Position numbers and translations under genes: made by a program. The notes under the pieces were generated by a model, which was given only the letters and a program-made list of their open reading frames with translations, did not search any database and had not been told where the DNA came from. Positions 11,517 through 24,637 of a DNA stretch of 64,000 nt are shown piece after piece; position 1 is the stretch's first letter; every line of letters starts with the position of its first letter. The stretch is from Canna indica (Eukaryota; Streptophyta; Magnoliopsida; Zingiberales; Cannaceae). Location of the stretch: the NCBI GenBank assembly GCA_034359265.1, contig CP136896.1, forward strand, positions 61,453,501-61,517,500, read 5' to 3'.

Positions 11517-11715
11517 GGGAGAGGGTCAGGATACGGTCATAAAGAGGAGGAGGAGGAAGAGGAAGAGGAAGAGGTTGGGGTTTAAGAGGAAGAAGAAGGG
11601 GGGGAAGGTGGGGAGGCTTTACAGGTGGGTGGACGCAGCTCGAGAGCGCGTTGGCGACGTGAAAAGGGGGAGGAAGTGTCACGACCTAGTTCTCCACTTC
11701 CGCCATTAAATAGTG
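11517..11715 (-). promoter_or_regulatory. promoter and leader of the 152-aa gene
   Basis: On the minus strand a TATTTAA box lies at 11706-11712. It is followed by a long pyrimidine-rich leader made mostly of CCT and CTT repeats (about 11535-11600), similar to the Y-patch of plant core promoters. Confidence 0.5.
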
Positions 11716-12347
11716 GTCATTATTTCAACAGGCTGCTTCCTGTGGCTGTCTTCGTCTTCGTTGATAGAGGAAGCTTTGAATCAGTTGAATGGTTTAATTA
11801 ATTGCATGTCTACTTGCTGAGACATTACCTCAGTGATGATGCATGCAAGTAATTACACCCTACGTGAAGTTTATGGAGAGATGGATAAGCCTGATACGTA
11901 ATGCAGTCATGGTCATTCCATGTGACTAGTGAATGCATGTGTTTCGTACGTGGGCAGTATGTATATAGATCAAGAAATTAATTGTATCGATGTTGACAAT
12001 AATATTTGTTGCAGAGTTTGTCGTGCGATCATGATTCTTGATATAGAATTGTTTGGAATCTTCGACTCGAAAACAATGGTGTTGGCCATGCGTATCTAAA
12101 GGCATATATAAACATTGCAGTTAGATACTTAGATTAGTATATATACCCGGAAGTGGATATATAATTTTTGTATAATTTGGACAGTATCTTATAAATCTTA
12201 TTTGATCAAAAGTGATAATACAAATTTCTTCATTACTTTAAAATGCTTTTGTTGATTTTGTTATTACGATGAAGTTCATAGATCAATTGAGTTTAATTAG
12301 TTGTGCACGTGGATGACTATCATTAAAGAAGTTTTATATTAATTAGA
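11716..12347. other. upstream intergenic region
   Basis: AT-rich sequence upstream of the 152-aa gene. It contains CATGCATG-type motifs and no reading frame worth calling. It may hold distal promoter elements. Confidence 0.4.
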
Positions 12348-12350
12348 TGT

Positions 12351-14671
12351 CACTACAACTACAACATAGTTTATTTTAACCCGTAATTTTTTGAATTTTG
12401 CGCTGCAATTTTAACCGCAGCATAGACTTTCACCTGCGGTTTCAAAACTGCAGCCAAAATTGCCGTGGGGAGTTTCTCTGCCTGTGGTTTTCGGACTGCA
12501 GATTTAAGTGAATTTTATGCTGCACTTAATAAACCACAGCGTAAATAAATTTTTTCCCAACAGTCACAATTGCATGGAATGTGATTTTTCTTAAAGCATA
12601 AACAGCAGCGAAAAGTCATTTCTTCCTGCACATAAATTAAGGGAAAAGTATTTTTCTCGACATATTAAAATGTCTGAAAAAGTATTTTCTCCCCGCGCGT
12701 AAACCGTAGGGAAAAACTCTTTGTTCCACGGGGAAAAGTTATTTTTCCCAACACATAAATCGCAGGGAAAACTCATTTCTTCTTATGCATAAACCAGGAC
12801 GAAAATGTATTTTTCCCAACAAGAAAAAGATTTGAATTAGATTGTACAAAAATTTTATTAGGTGCAGAAGATACCCTTAATTTTCGAAGCTATAAATAAA
12901 AATTAATTATATCAATTTTAGTCATTTAGTGTTGATCAGACTCTTACAATAAAAAAATAATTAGCATAAAAAGCATGCAAGAGATTCCTACTAATACAAT
13001 ATAGTATCAAACATCCTTAAATTTACTAAGTACATATAACATGCTAACGGATGACATCACAAAGCATTTGATTTAACACAATTAGCATCAAACAACTAAG
13101 GACGACACTGGGAGGGTTTGGGACAACGAAAAGTCAATCATATCCCATACCCATTAAGAAAACTCAATCCTAAACTCGTCTCAAATCCGCTATTATTTTG
13201 AAGGAAAATTCTCAAACTCATCCCACTAATTTAATGAATACTCATTGGGTACGCGCTTTTCGCCCGTTAATAAAATTTATATAAAAAAATTATTCTACAT
13301 ACTTATCATTACATATAATATGACTTATACGAATAGTTAACAAAATTTATATAAAAAAACTCTTCGACATACTTATCATAACATCTAATATGACTTATAC
13401 GAATAGTTCAAACTTACAAAAAGTGCTCAACTATGAACTACAAGTTCCATGACAATAATCATTCGAAAAAAATAACCATAACACTTAGTTCATTACTTCA
13501 TTACATTAAAACAAGTGGCACAGATACTTAACTTCCAAATACAAGAAAGTAACTATGAGAGAGACAGAGAAGTAGATCGGCATCGGTGAGAGGAGGAATA
13601 ATCGTGTGCTAGTAGAGGTTGAGGCGGAGAGCCGGAAGTCTGTGACGGTGCGACTGTCGTGTGACGAGAGAAGTAGATCTGTAGATGGGCATCGCCGCAT
13701 TGGGCGATGGGGATGGGCGATCGAGTGGATGGGCAGCGGGTGAGTAAATTGGTGAATGAGTGTTATGTGTTATGGTGTAGGTATTGTAGATGTAAAATAC
13801 TTTTAAACACTAATGAATTAAAATAGTGTATAGTTGTATACTTAGCTTTAATTCAAACAAGATAAATTATATTGAATCCTAATTAAAAATATATAATTAT
13901 TCTGCATACGTGGATAATATGAGAGGTATTTTGGTAATTTTATACTTAACGGGTTTAGGGCAGATTTTAGGCTAAAATCCTGAACCCTTCCCAAACCCTA
14001 TAGGATTTTCACCTCAAAATCTTATACCTGTCCCACGACCCAACGGGCAAAACCTGCTAATGACCTATCAAGATCTGGGACGGATGAAATACTCATTTAC
14101 ACAAATCCACTGCCACCCTACAAACAACCTTTGATTTAATAAGTCATCTCAAAGGAGTAGGGCTCAATTACAATCAGTCTCGGTCAAGGAGGGAGGTGAG
14201 TTGGCCGCCGCCGTCGTTGATGACATCACCCTCGAGGAGGCCATCATCCTCGAGGAATGGGAAGAGGACGGCTGTGCGAAGATGAGAGCGAAGGCGGTGG
14301 AGATCAGCGCAGAGACGGTGGAGATCAGCGCGCGGAGACGGCGAGGAATGGAAAAAGGGAAGGGAAAAGGATATGCGCAGAGATGAGCTAAAGAGGGATG
14401 AAGAGGGAAGATGAGCTATGCACAAAGAAAAAAATAGTGAGAGAAAAATAGGCTACAGTGCTCTAAATCGTAGCCTATTATATTATTTTAACCGCCACAA
14501 ATTTTAAATTGCAGTTTATTATAACATTTTAATTATGGTTAATTAATAATTGTGGGTTAAAAAAAAAAGACTACAAATAGAAAAACCACTTGCTTAATAT
14601 CTCTATATATAGCTACGGTTTTTAAAACCGCTGCGAAATAACTGCAACTTTAAATGAATTTTGTTATAGTG
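12351..14671. mobile_element. CACTA-5: non-autonomous CACTA element, 2321 bp, TSD TGT
   Basis: The left end is CACTACAACTACAACATAG and the right end, read inward, is CACTATAACAAAATTC. Perfect 3-bp duplications TGT lie at 12348-12350 and 14672-14674. Near both ends, variants of 'AACCGCAG' and 'CTGCGGTTTT' recur as subterminal repeats, and short 'GGGAAAA' repeats follow at 12590-12830. No transposase domain is visible. The open frames at 13506-13700 and 14174-14425 show no recognisable protein. It belongs to a different CACTA family from CACTA-1 and CACTA-2. Confidence 0.85.
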
Positions 14672-14674
14672 TGT

Positions 14675-15414
14675 GATATACAATTTTCCATGTTGATTAG
14701 TGAAATTGAATAGTGATAAATCGGTAAGAACAACGCATGACATGTATGGTGAAATCTGTACATAAATGTGGATGCTTATTATAGAACGAGTTCACTAAAC
14801 TCACATGCCAAGAATTTCTACTTGGACCTTTTGTCAAAAGATATTCCGATATTCATGTTGTGTGAATTGATCATCTAACTTAAGGCATCATAATTACCTT
14901 GTGCATGACCAATTATTTTTTTAGGGTGCTCTGATTCTTAAAGATAATTAAGGGACATTCATTAGGTGTAGAACTATTGCGTAGGAAGATATGTGAGAGC
15001 CATATGTATTCCACCGATTCATGACCGAAGGAGTCCTTGGACAAGGAATTAAGGTAAGTAATCATAAAAAGTTTTTCTCCAATCATACCATCAAGTCATG
15101 AATTTAAGAATATGATTATGCTAAGTTTTGGATTTCGACTTGCTTGCGCACATAGTTCAATAATGATATTAGTTGATTACATGATTCTATGCACTTTGGT
15201 GGTTTGCTTGCTTCATTAGAGAAGATAAGAGAGAAGATAAGATAGAATGAGAGGAAAAATTATATATATAATATTTTTATCCAATGTACATGAGATATAA
15301 TACTAATTTTATATTCTTTTAATTAATTCTAAGTTCTTTTAGTCTAAGCACCAAACAAACATGGGATTAAAATACATATCTTATTCTATCCTCCTTTATC
15401 CCATTAAGTAAATA
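14675..15414. other. intergenic, no gene seen
   Basis: AT-rich sequence without recognisable genes or clear repeats. Confidence 0.4.
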
Positions 15415-15942
15415 TGCTCTAGAGGGGTTGATAGCGGCTAGCACATGTCATGATCAAACAGCGGGTAGAGGGACTGACAGCGGTTGTAAACACTGATAGC
15501 GGCTAGCACGTACGTGTGCCCAATCTTTATCGGGCATCGGCTAGAAGGGCTAAGGTGGCATGACATTGTTTGAATTGTGATGCACTTGTGGACATGTTCT
15601 ATTGCATTATGGTTGGTGGAATATTTACATCTTATTGCACATTATGATATATTCTGCTGTTGAGATAATATTTTATTTATTGTATTTTTGTGACCTTGTG
15701 ATTTTAGTTGAGAGGGTTCGAGTAGAGCCGCTCACTGAGTTTGTAAACGCATGCCCTCCTGCTTGTGTGTGCAAGTTTTGGTTAAAGGTACGTGGTACTT
15801 GGTTGGTGTGGTTGACGATGCAAGCTAGAGTGAGGCATCCCCCAAGTCACAATCGTAGGATTAGGTGTTATGGTATGATTAAGCTTGGGATACGTATGGT
15901 ATTCTCGGCCGGTCATGTAACCCAGAGTTTGGGGCGTGACAC
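15415..15942 (+). repeat. LTR-like repeat, copy B (plus), fragment
   Basis: The right part, ending GGGGCGTGACA, is the reverse complement counterpart of the start of copy C (TATCACACCCC at 16550). Both share the 'TGACCGGC' motif and a similar run of short motifs inward. A 115-codon frame at 15602-15949 lies wholly within this repeat and resembles no protein. The motif GAGCCGCTCACTGAGTT is also close to GAGCCACTCACCGGGTT at about 63914. Confidence 0.5.
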
Positions 15943-16549
15943 TTCATAAAACTTATTTATTCCTTCAAGTTAGCCACCTCTTTCTCTCCTTGTATCACCT
16001 CATTTAGGGTGTCGCCAAACCTTCCTCCCCTCCAGTTTCCTCTTTCTTGGTGTGTCGAAGAAGGTTGCTCCTCTTGAGAAGAGAAGAGAAGCAATCTAAA
16101 GAGGAAAAAAAAAGCTAAAATTTCTTTTCACTAATCCGCTAATATCACCTTCACCCTAGGAGTCATCGTCACTTCCAAGACAAAGAGGAGCCCCCTCTAT
16201 CATTTTCTAGTGTCTCAAGAAACCTCTAGTGGGTATCCTAGAAGTGTTAACGAGTCTCATTACGTGGATACCTCTAGAATATTCCTAAACTGGATTATCA
16301 GTAACCTTTTCAACTTCTCATTTTAAGTAAATGTTAATTATTAGGATTCTTAATATAGCTTAATAGATCACCACAATATCCTTGTTAAGGTTTTATGAAT
16401 TTTATTTATTGATTCAAAATTTTAAAATTTTGTTCTTTGGCGTCAACATGAGTTGTCGCCCCTAAAATCATAACTAACTAGGTCCTCACATCTAGTTCAA
16501 TCAGTTCAAACAAATAAAAATAATTCTACAAATAGTTAAATTGAATTTT
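15943..16549. other. spacer between inverted LTR-like copies
   Basis: There is no gene. It contains CT-rich and GA-rich runs and lies between two inverted copies of the same LTR-like repeat, so it may be internal to a rearranged retroelement. Confidence 0.35.
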
Positions 16550-17008
16550 ATATCACACCCCAAAATTCTAAGGTAGCGTGACCGGCAAGAGTACACGTCC
16601 GTACCCCGAAGCTACTAGACATGACCAAGATGCAGAAATAAAAGTACAACCATGCAAATACCAAAAGGAAAAATAAAATAATAATAAATAAATCCTGGAG
16701 ACTCTAAAAGAAAGTCTTAAATAAATCATGTCTGAAACAAACAAAATAAAATAAAGATAATTGTCTTGACACTACAACGATTCCGTGTCACGAGATCTAC
16801 ACCCTGAGCTCGTCACCCCAGCTACGCCTCATGTGCTACAGTATATTGCTCTGGAGCTGAAACAAAAATAATAAAGAAAGCAAGGGTGAGTTCAAAGGAA
16901 CTCAATGAGTGACTCATCCTTAAGCCCTCCCTAATTAAGCCATCATTTAATTACATTCATAACGGAATAACGATAATTAAATGATACAAGTAATAAACCA
17001 ATGCATAC

Positions 17009-17390
17009 TGTAATACCCCGGTTTAGTCCCACATCAAGAGTATATTGGATGTGGTGTTGGCTTATAAGGCTTGATGGGTGTGCTACCATAAACTTCAGCT
17101 TGAGCATTTTAATTAGGCCAATGGATTGGTCTATGAAGTTGATGGGTCAGCTATCCCATCAAGCGGGTCGTAACAAATGGTATTAGAGCAAGACCTAGTC
17201 CTAAGCATGGAGAGGGAGCCTATGTGAGAAAGGGTTGCCCAAGTGATGGGGAGGAGCCGCTACTAGGCTAGGCCTCACATTCCACCGACTTGGGTGTGAT
17301 TTTGGGCTATGTGTTAGACTCGAGTTGGGTCTTGACGAGGACGTCAAGATATAAGTGGGAGAGATTATAATACCCCGATTTAGGGTAACA
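17009..17390 (+). mobile_element. TRIM-like LTR retroelement, 382 bp, TSD CATAC
   Basis: Perfect 5-bp duplications CATAC lie at 17004-17008 and 17391-17395. The 5' LTR is 17009-17175 (TGTAATACCCC ... GTAACA, 167 bp). It is followed after 2 bp by TGGTATTAGAGC, a primer-binding site matching initiator-Met tRNA as in many plant retroelements. The internal part is under 200 bp, codes for nothing and ends in the purine-rich GTGGGAGAGA. The 3' LTR is cut down to 25 bp (17366-17390) and keeps only the two LTR ends. The small size and lack of genes fit terminal-repeat retrotransposons in miniature, which rely on proteins from other elements. Confidence 0.85.
17178..17190 (+). other. primer-binding site of the TRIM element
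   Basis: TGGTATTAGAGCA starts 2 bp after the 5' LTR. It is one change from the common plant TGGTATCAGAGC, which pairs with the 3' end of initiator methionine tRNA to prime reverse transcription. Confidence 0.8.
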
Positions 17391-17940
17391 CATACAATCC
17401 ATACATCCATACAATTAAAACAAGAACCATAAAATACGATACCATATGATATCTAGCATCCAAGAAATCACAACAATTCAAGATAAAATTTGGAAAAATC
17501 CTCAACTATAAGGGCAACTGGTATAACATGGAAACCAACAATTAAGGGCAATGAAACCACTCATCGAAAAAAGGAATCGAAACGGAAGACGGCCCTCCAT
17601 GTTCCCGCGTCGACGAAATCCGAAAGCGTCGAGATCCGAGTCCTCTCCCACGCTTTCTCCCTCCTTCAAGCACCCAAGGGTTGTGCGGTTGCTGCTATGA
17701 GCCGTGCATCTAAAGCAAAATGGCCCTTAACTCAAGTTAAGTCTAAAGCAAGTCATAATCCCGTTAGAACCTCCAGACTCGTCTCGAAACCTTCTACCCA
17801 TCTAAGGACCAACCAAACTTAAATAAAATAATTACCTTGTGCGTAAAGGCTAATCTTCAATTCACACCCTTCGACGTTTCATCCGGCCCGCTCCGACGCG
17901 CGTCCTAATTTTCCCGTTGAAATAATTAAATAAAAATTCA

Positions 17941-19582
17941 GAAATTTTGTTGGTCTTACATTTTACATCTATAATGTATTCTAACACAAATTAGGATCAT
18001 TTTTTTCAACTTATATATTAATAAAAAGTTTAATTCTTTACTTATTTAAAAAGATAAATTACAATAAAAAATTTAAGAAATTTCAGTTTGATTTTTAGAT
18101 ATGAAACTTGATCTATTGTATTAATATATATGTTCTAAATATTATTTATTTGGATTTTGATTTTGATTCCATTTTCAAATTTAGGTAATTCATGGTCTAG
18201 AATCAGAATCAAAATTGAAAACTCTTAGTTCTCAAATTTAAAATTTAAAATCATCTATATTTTTTTTTAGGTATACTTGAAGTCTATCCATCAAATGGGT
18301 TATAATCAGTTCCAAATATAAGTTGAACCCTTTGCATAGTTCACACCAGTTAAAGGAAAAAATACCCAAGTATCTCCTTGGCCCAATTCATTTCCATATT
18401 GATTCATGTATTCTTAGGTGATCTATCAATACATTGTTTTATTTATTTTTAAAAAATGAAGATCTGATCAAGCCTCTCTTTTTTCCTCTTTCATGAGCCA
18501 ATTAAATTAATCTTCCTCTTTTCAGCCCACAAATAATCACTTACATGGGCCAACCTGTCCTAAGAATCAAGTTGGGCCATGTAATAATATAGATTTATAC
18601 ATGTTTAAGAAATTAATTGTGAAGGATTGTATGCATCAAGATTCTAGATATGTTGTCAATTAATTCAACTAAATGAGAAGGCTAAGTCTAGGTGAGTAAG
18701 AAAGGAAACAAATTAATTAACCACAATCATTCACCACGTATAAATAATATTCGATAAAAGCAATACTAACACACAATTTAGAGTAGTTCGACTTAAATTA
18801 AACCCACATTCACTACTTAATCATTCCGCCAGACTTTTAACCCGATCTACTACTTAATAGGTTCTAAAAGTAAGATTTGAAATGAAATAACTAAGAACTA
18901 AGTAGTAATTAGCTGACAATAGTTATCAACTGACAGTAGTGTGTTGATCATTAAAGAAATACTTAAATTGAATTGCTGAGCAATCTGAAAATCCTAACTC
19001 CTGCCAGAAACCAGGAAAGGAATGAATAGGGAAGAAAATAGAGCATGGTATGGAGAGGGATATATGTCAAAGTCTCGTCCCCAGTGGGAAGAACTCTCGA
19101 GGCTGATGCTAATGATGAGGAGCAGGGTGGGGCTGCTGCATGTCATCTTCCTCAATCCCCAGCGCGCACACCTGTCTTTGTAAATTTGTTTGGTTTGAGG
19201 ATGAGAGGATTCAAATCCATGGCTGGGCTTCTCAGCCTGAACCATTAATTTCTCTGTTATCTGAAAAGGCTCATCATTCATCCCTCTTTAATGTGTAAAG
19301 GCAGCGTAGCAAATAATTAGCATTAACAGAAAGGCAATTTTATTATTTCTCTGCTATTTTTTATGTAATAGTTTTTTAAAAATTGATATACTAAGATTTT
19401 TCTTTCTTAAAATTTACTAAGACTCTTAAATATATATTATACATGAAAGGGTGAATATATCCTAATCTTTTTCTGGCAACATTTATGCATGAAAGGGTGT
19501 ACAAGCCGACCAAGTTTTGCTGCCATTCTGAGAGTTGCTACAGTGCTGTTTGCTTGCTTTTACTATTTTGGTGCTATAAGCC
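17941..19582. other. AT-rich intergenic sequence, no gene seen
   Basis: A more GC-balanced patch at 19040-19250 has open frames on both strands. Neither shows a domain or splice context I recognise. Confidence 0.4.
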
Positions 19583-20058
19583 TAGGGGTGTGCATCGATC
19601 GGTTAACATTGACTATAATTCATGTTAACCGTTTACCGAATTGGAATTTTTGGTTAACCGACGATTAACTGAAAAAATCCGATTCGATTTGGTTAACCAA
19701 CCAAAATTAGATAAATACATAAACATCAAAATTCGAATTGCAAACCACTCAAATAAATGTACAACACCATTACCGAGATTTGAACCTTGGCATTCTAGAA
19801 AGTAGCAAAGAAACTTAACCAGTGCAACAGATAACACAATGCGCGCTATATAGTTTTATATTTTTTTATACTTAATATAGGATTCAGTTATTTCGGTAAA
19901 TTAATCGAACCGTCGATTAATTTACCGAACCGAATCGAAAACCGAAATCCTAATTTTTTTTAACCTGAAAATCGAATCGAAATTAATGCGATAAATTCGG
20001 TTCGGTTAAATCAGTTTCGGTTCGATTTCGATGAATCAAAGAATCTTGCTCATCCCTA
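19583..20058. mobile_element. hAT-like element, about 476 bp
   Basis: The left end is TAGGGGTGTGCATCGATCGG and the right end, read inward, is TAGGGATGAGCAAGATTC. Inner segments are rich in TTAACCG and CCGAA motifs in both orientations. The flanks are ATAAGCC on the left and ATAAGTC on the right, a near match, so the exact edges may be off by one or two bases. It has no coding capacity. Confidence 0.7.
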
Positions 20059-20399
20059 ATAAGTCATATGTGTAAGTGTAAATTGAATTGCCTCCATTCT
20101 GAAAAGAGAAGGGAAAAAAGCAGCAGCTGGAGCAGCAGAAGAAGAAGAATTAAAGACCTCAAACGCAAATCTTTTTGGGGTTTTGCAGTATGCATGCATC
20201 CATCTCTTTCAAGCATTCACTATTCCAGCTTCATGCCTGTAGAGAAAGAAGGGAATTATCTGCCTTCTGAATAATTTGAAATATATGTTTTATATAAGAC
20301 GTACAAGATAAAGGTATATGCAGAAAAACTCAGCACTGCACTCTTGCAGCCTTTTTATGTTTGTTTCATGTTGCCACTGTCCACTGGCACGTAATACCT

Positions 20400-20437
<38 letters not shown>

Positions 20438-20819
20438 GTTAATTTTCAAGTTAAATTTTGCATGCATAAAATATAATTAAATTGGAGCTGTTATTTAAAT
20501 TGAGTTTGAAGAACATATTTGAGATCAGTAATTAATAAAATGGAAAAAGTACCTAATTTACTCTGATCTTAATTATAAAGAAATACTATTCCATTTTTAG
20601 TGAAATTCAAAAATATTAAAATAATGATTTGATTGATTGGAAGCCTAGGTTGGCAAATAGCCAAAAGGTAACTTTCATGCATGATAAATATATACCCGTG
20701 GTACCATGATGTATTTATGTTTGCTTCAATGGATTTAGATGGTGAATAAGATCAGCAAAATATTATCTATCGTTTGTGACTTTATGTTGAGCGTCAAATT
20801 TCTTTTTGTTTCTGCCTAG
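20059..20819. other. intergenic, with (CT)n microsatellite at 20401-20435
   Basis: The pure CT repeat is 35 bp long. No gene is recognised; the short frame at 20068-20274 has no supporting features. Confidence 0.6.
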
Positions 20820-21235
20820 AGGTCGGAGTGGTACGGCCCAACTTGATGCATCTCCTAGTCATGTGTAACTCCGGCGGGGGACTTGCGAAAGATACTCTGA
20901 CGCCCAAATTATGAGATGATCGAGGTAGAGATAATATAAATTAGACTCTATAGCGTACTCTGTATGTATATATTGCTGGGTGAGGGATTGTTGACGATGA
21001 TACCCCCGATAATCTCATAGGGATGTTGCTCAAAATAAGTCGAGACCGTTACCGGAGATATCAATCGATCTCGTAATAATAAATCTCTCGTATTTAATGA
21101 AGACGTGAGAGACCTTGTATGGTCGGGTGGAGCCCCTGGGCTAAGCAATCTGACTTTGCTTAAGTCTGGTTCACAAGTGTGAATGTTTTTGGGCCTAATT
21201 CGACCGGGCCCAAAATACTAGTCCAGTCCATTTTT
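20820..21235. repeat. probable LTR-type repeat remnant
   Basis: This block contains CTCCGGCGGGGGACTTGC and GACGCCCAAATTATGAG, a combination I associate with the LTR regions of plant retroelements. It ends near a GGGCCTAATTCGACC motif. It is more GC-rich than its neighbours and has no gene. Confidence 0.35.
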
Positions 21236-21689
21236 AATAGTTATATTTAATTTTGAGTATAGTAGGATATCTACTAGTGAGGGCGTGGTAATTGAAATAT
21301 AGACAATTGTTGAAACCTAAAGAAAAATATATTTTTGAACTAAAAAATTAAAATTTTATTTTTATTTTCAAAATAAAAAATATTCTATATTAAAATAAAC
21401 TCAAAATTATTTATCTCATCATGAAAAAATCTTTTTGCGAGACCACCTACCTATCGTTGTTTTGAAAAAGTAGTCTTTATATATTTTTCATCGATTTATA
21501 TTTGTGATATAAAATTTTAATTTAATTTGTAGAAAATAAATTAAGTTTAATTTCATAATTCTAAAATAATAGTTTGATAAAACCAAATTTAAGTATTAAT
21601 TATTAATATTCGACACTCCTATCCAAAACCAAAATAAATATAAGATTTAAAATCTAACCCTATCAAATCTTCTTATTCGATATTAGTTA

Positions 21690-21990
21690 ATTTTTAATTT
21701 TAAAAAACTTATTTTATCAATATAATTTATAGAAGTGATTTACCTATGAATAATAGATTTTTTATGATTTTATTGTGAATTTAGAATAGATTTTTCGAAC
21801 ATGTTTAAAATTGACCGTACCAGTTCAAAATGGTGAGAAAAAAAATAATTTTTAACTCTAAAAAAATTATTTTGCGGATACAAGTTATATTAAAGTGATT
21901 TACCTATGAATAATAATTTTTTTGTGATTTTATTATAAATTTATGATGAATTTTTCGAACCTATTTAAAATTGATCGAACCAGTTGAAAA
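21690..21990. repeat. tandem duplication of about 160 bp
   Basis: Two copies share GTGATTTACCTATGAATAAT, then GATTTTATT, a TTTTTCGAAC block and a TTTAAAATTGA block. They start near 21735 and 21896 and differ by scattered substitutions. A shorter duplication, GGTATATAAATATTTA, follows at about 22012 and 22047. Confidence 0.7.
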
Positions 21991-22145
21991 TACTCTACAT
22001 AGGGTAATTTAGGTATATAAATATTTACTTTCTAAGGATAATTTAGGTATATAAATATTTATTTTCTGATTTAGAGAAAAAATAAATATGAATTCTATTT
22101 TTAGAAATAAAAGTATTTTTTAATTCTCTTTTAAAAAAATGGCTG

Positions 22146-22168
22146 ATATATATATATATATATATATT
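22146..22168. repeat. (AT)n microsatellite
   Basis: A run of about 11 TA units. Confidence 0.8.
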
Positions 22169-22992
22169 CAAATTGGTCATGCTGTACGAGGAGAGACTTG
22201 AAACCAAAATCCAAAGTGGCTACAGGATTTCCAAATTCAATGAAGTGCATGATTGGACAGCAAGCAGATATTGAAGTCATGCCCAGACTTTGGAACCTTC
22301 CATTTCTTTTCTCAATATCCTATGCTTTGGGAAATTTATATTCATGTGAGTGACAATTTAATGTCACTGAAAACAAAAACATAAAATTCTCATATCCAAA
22401 ATATTGATAGTTTCAATTTTCAGATTAGAAAATTAAAATTAGTAATATCCATTTTTATCCTCACGCAAAAGACTCGATTACACACCTCTGCTCAAAGTCT
22501 AGACTAACTTCTTAATTTTATTAAAAAAATAATTTTAGTTCATGAAACATATCTGATATTTGGAAAAAAATATGTGAGAGTAAAATATTTTATTATTTTT
22601 AATTTAAATTTAATATTATAATTTCTTTTTAAAAATCTCTAACGTATTAAAGACTTTTGTATAAAATCTAAAATAACTTCGTAACTCTAAATAAAATTAA
22701 AAAGATCTATCTTTATAAAATTAAATTAACACTTTAGGTTTCGAATGCGAGAACTTAAGCAAGATTTTCCAATTTCCAAAAATTAGTGATATCATTTTAT
22801 TAATAATATTTAATGAATATAATATTTATTTTTATATTACTAATATTATACATAACATATTAATATTAAGGGAAAACTAATGAATATCTCAGTTTATATG
22901 CAAATTAATAAATTTATTCCACCTTTTATAAAATTTATCCTCGATTATATCTCACCGTCAAATATTATAACTATTAGTTATTGATGTGGTAG

Positions 22993-23445
22993 TAAAAGTT
23001 GTTCATTGGGCCGACCCGACCAGGTCAACCCAATGAACCCGAGAACTCGACCGGACCCCGACCTATTTGGGTTGGTTCGGGTCGGGTCATCGAGTTGGGT
23101 AGGGTACAATACGACCAAATTCGATCATAATCGGATCGGATCTCGGGTTTTAGCATTTGAAATCCGATGACCCGACCCGATGATCCAAAAAATTATATTT
23201 TTTTACTTTTTAAATATTATATTAAAATAATTATTTTTCAAAAAAAAAAATTTATTTTTAAAAACTCATCTTTTACCTAATCGGATAAACCCGACTTCCC
23301 TACCCGATCCGACCCGAACTAGGTCGGGTTGGGTTTGGTCAGATTTGACAGATGAAAATTTTTAAACCCGAGTCGATATCATTACATTTGATTGGATCAA
23401 TCGATTTTTCCTAAATCTGATCCAACCCTAGCCGTAAATAGCCCT
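22993..23445. mobile_element. hAT-like element, 453 bp, TSD TGTGGTAG
   Basis: Perfect 8-bp duplications TGTGGTAG lie at 22985-22992 and 23446-23453. The right end, read inward, is TAGGGCTATTTACGG. The left end is the related TAAAAGTTGTTCATTGGG. Inside are repeated GACCCGACC and GGGTCGGGT motifs in both orientations, which form a long imperfect hairpin. It codes for nothing. Confidence 0.85.
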
Positions 23446-24637
23446 ATGTGGTAGCCTAGCCAGGATCATAAATATATTTCTTTTATTAAGATCTATCACG
23501 TCAATAGATATCAGCATACACAAATAAATAAATTAAAAACTACAAAACCCATACATATAGTTAGAGGACCTCTACATTGGTATTTGCTAGTGCAACATAT
23601 CCTAATAAAAAGTATATTTGTGATGCTGATTTGGTTGTCACGTCAGCAACCAGCACTTACACTAACATATTGTAACAGTGGGATAGAATTAATACAAATT
23701 TAAAGGTCTAATGTAAATAGAAAGCCGAAATATATTTGTTAGTTTGTACATAATTTTTATTAATATATAATGCAATATTTTTATTTTTATTATTTTTCTA
23801 AAAATAAGTTTATTTTAAACTTTTGATATATTTTGCTTTCATTTTTTTCTGCAATAGATCATACCCAATATAAGAATTGAATGTAAATCATGAAACATTA
23901 GATTTTTTTCTACAATTAAGTTGGTAACCCTTGAATATTACATGCAAACATAAAATGCTGTAATTAATTTAACTATAACCAATCAAATATATGGATTGAC
24001 TTATTTACTTCAATTAGAGTTACGATAAATCTAATTCCAAATAACAAAACTCATAAAAAAATTTGGTAGTTGTTTAATAATAGCCTTTGTACGGTGTATA
24101 TATTTTTTTTAAAAAAATAGAATTTATATTCTAAATACAACTCAGTATATTATTGTTGTCAAGTTATTATTATTTACTGAGTAAAGAGAAGAAAAAAAAA
24201 TTCTCTTGCACTATATCTTTTTGTAATTATCTTTCATGAAATTTAAATTAGATAAAAAATAATTAAATTTTACAAAACTAACCAACACACTCATTTGTTA
24301 ACTCACATTTAACGATTTTTTTTTAAAATGACATATGTCTGCTTTTTATTGATCTAAATATTAAAAATTAAAATTCTTATTAATATTTTCTATTTTGTAA
24401 TTTATTAATTTGTAATTAATTTTTTTACTTATCTTTTAATATTTGAATTAATGAAAGATTATTATGTGCTATTTTAAAATAGTTAAATAAATTATTATGA
24501 GTTAACAAATGGGATGTATTTGTTAGTTTTATAAATTTTAATTATTTTCAAATTTTATAAGGATAATTATAAAAGAGTAATAAATTATAATTCGAGGAAG
24601 ATTTTTGCTCTTTCTGCATATTTGTTTACGAAGATTA
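23446..24637. other. AT-rich intergenic sequence, no gene seen
   Basis: Highly AT-rich. Short inverted segments around 24290 and 24520 (ACTCATTTGTTAACTCA and its approximate complement) suggest an old foldback element, but I cannot fix its ends. Confidence 0.35.

Larger units (their letters stand above)
16550..17940 (-). repeat. LTR-like repeat, copy C (minus), split by a TRIM element
   Basis: It starts TATCACACCCC at 16550. Its far end (about 17830-17940, minus strand) is homologous to 60270-60390. Both have an AT-rich edge followed by a block with 'CGTCGGA' and 'CCGGA' motifs. The TRIM-like element at 17009-17390 sits inside it. Frames such as 17490-17822 look accidental. Confidence 0.5.

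Noticed and set aside
11017..11682. 221-codon frame on the minus strand across the small gene
   Set aside because: It is a different phase of the same GC-rich exon and its CT-rich leader, with a low-complexity Pro/Leu/Arg product. The 152-aa frame has the structured, conserved-looking sequence.
15602..15949. 115-codon frame
   Set aside because: It lies within an LTR-like repeat, lacks a recognisable domain, and the homologous copies have no such frame.
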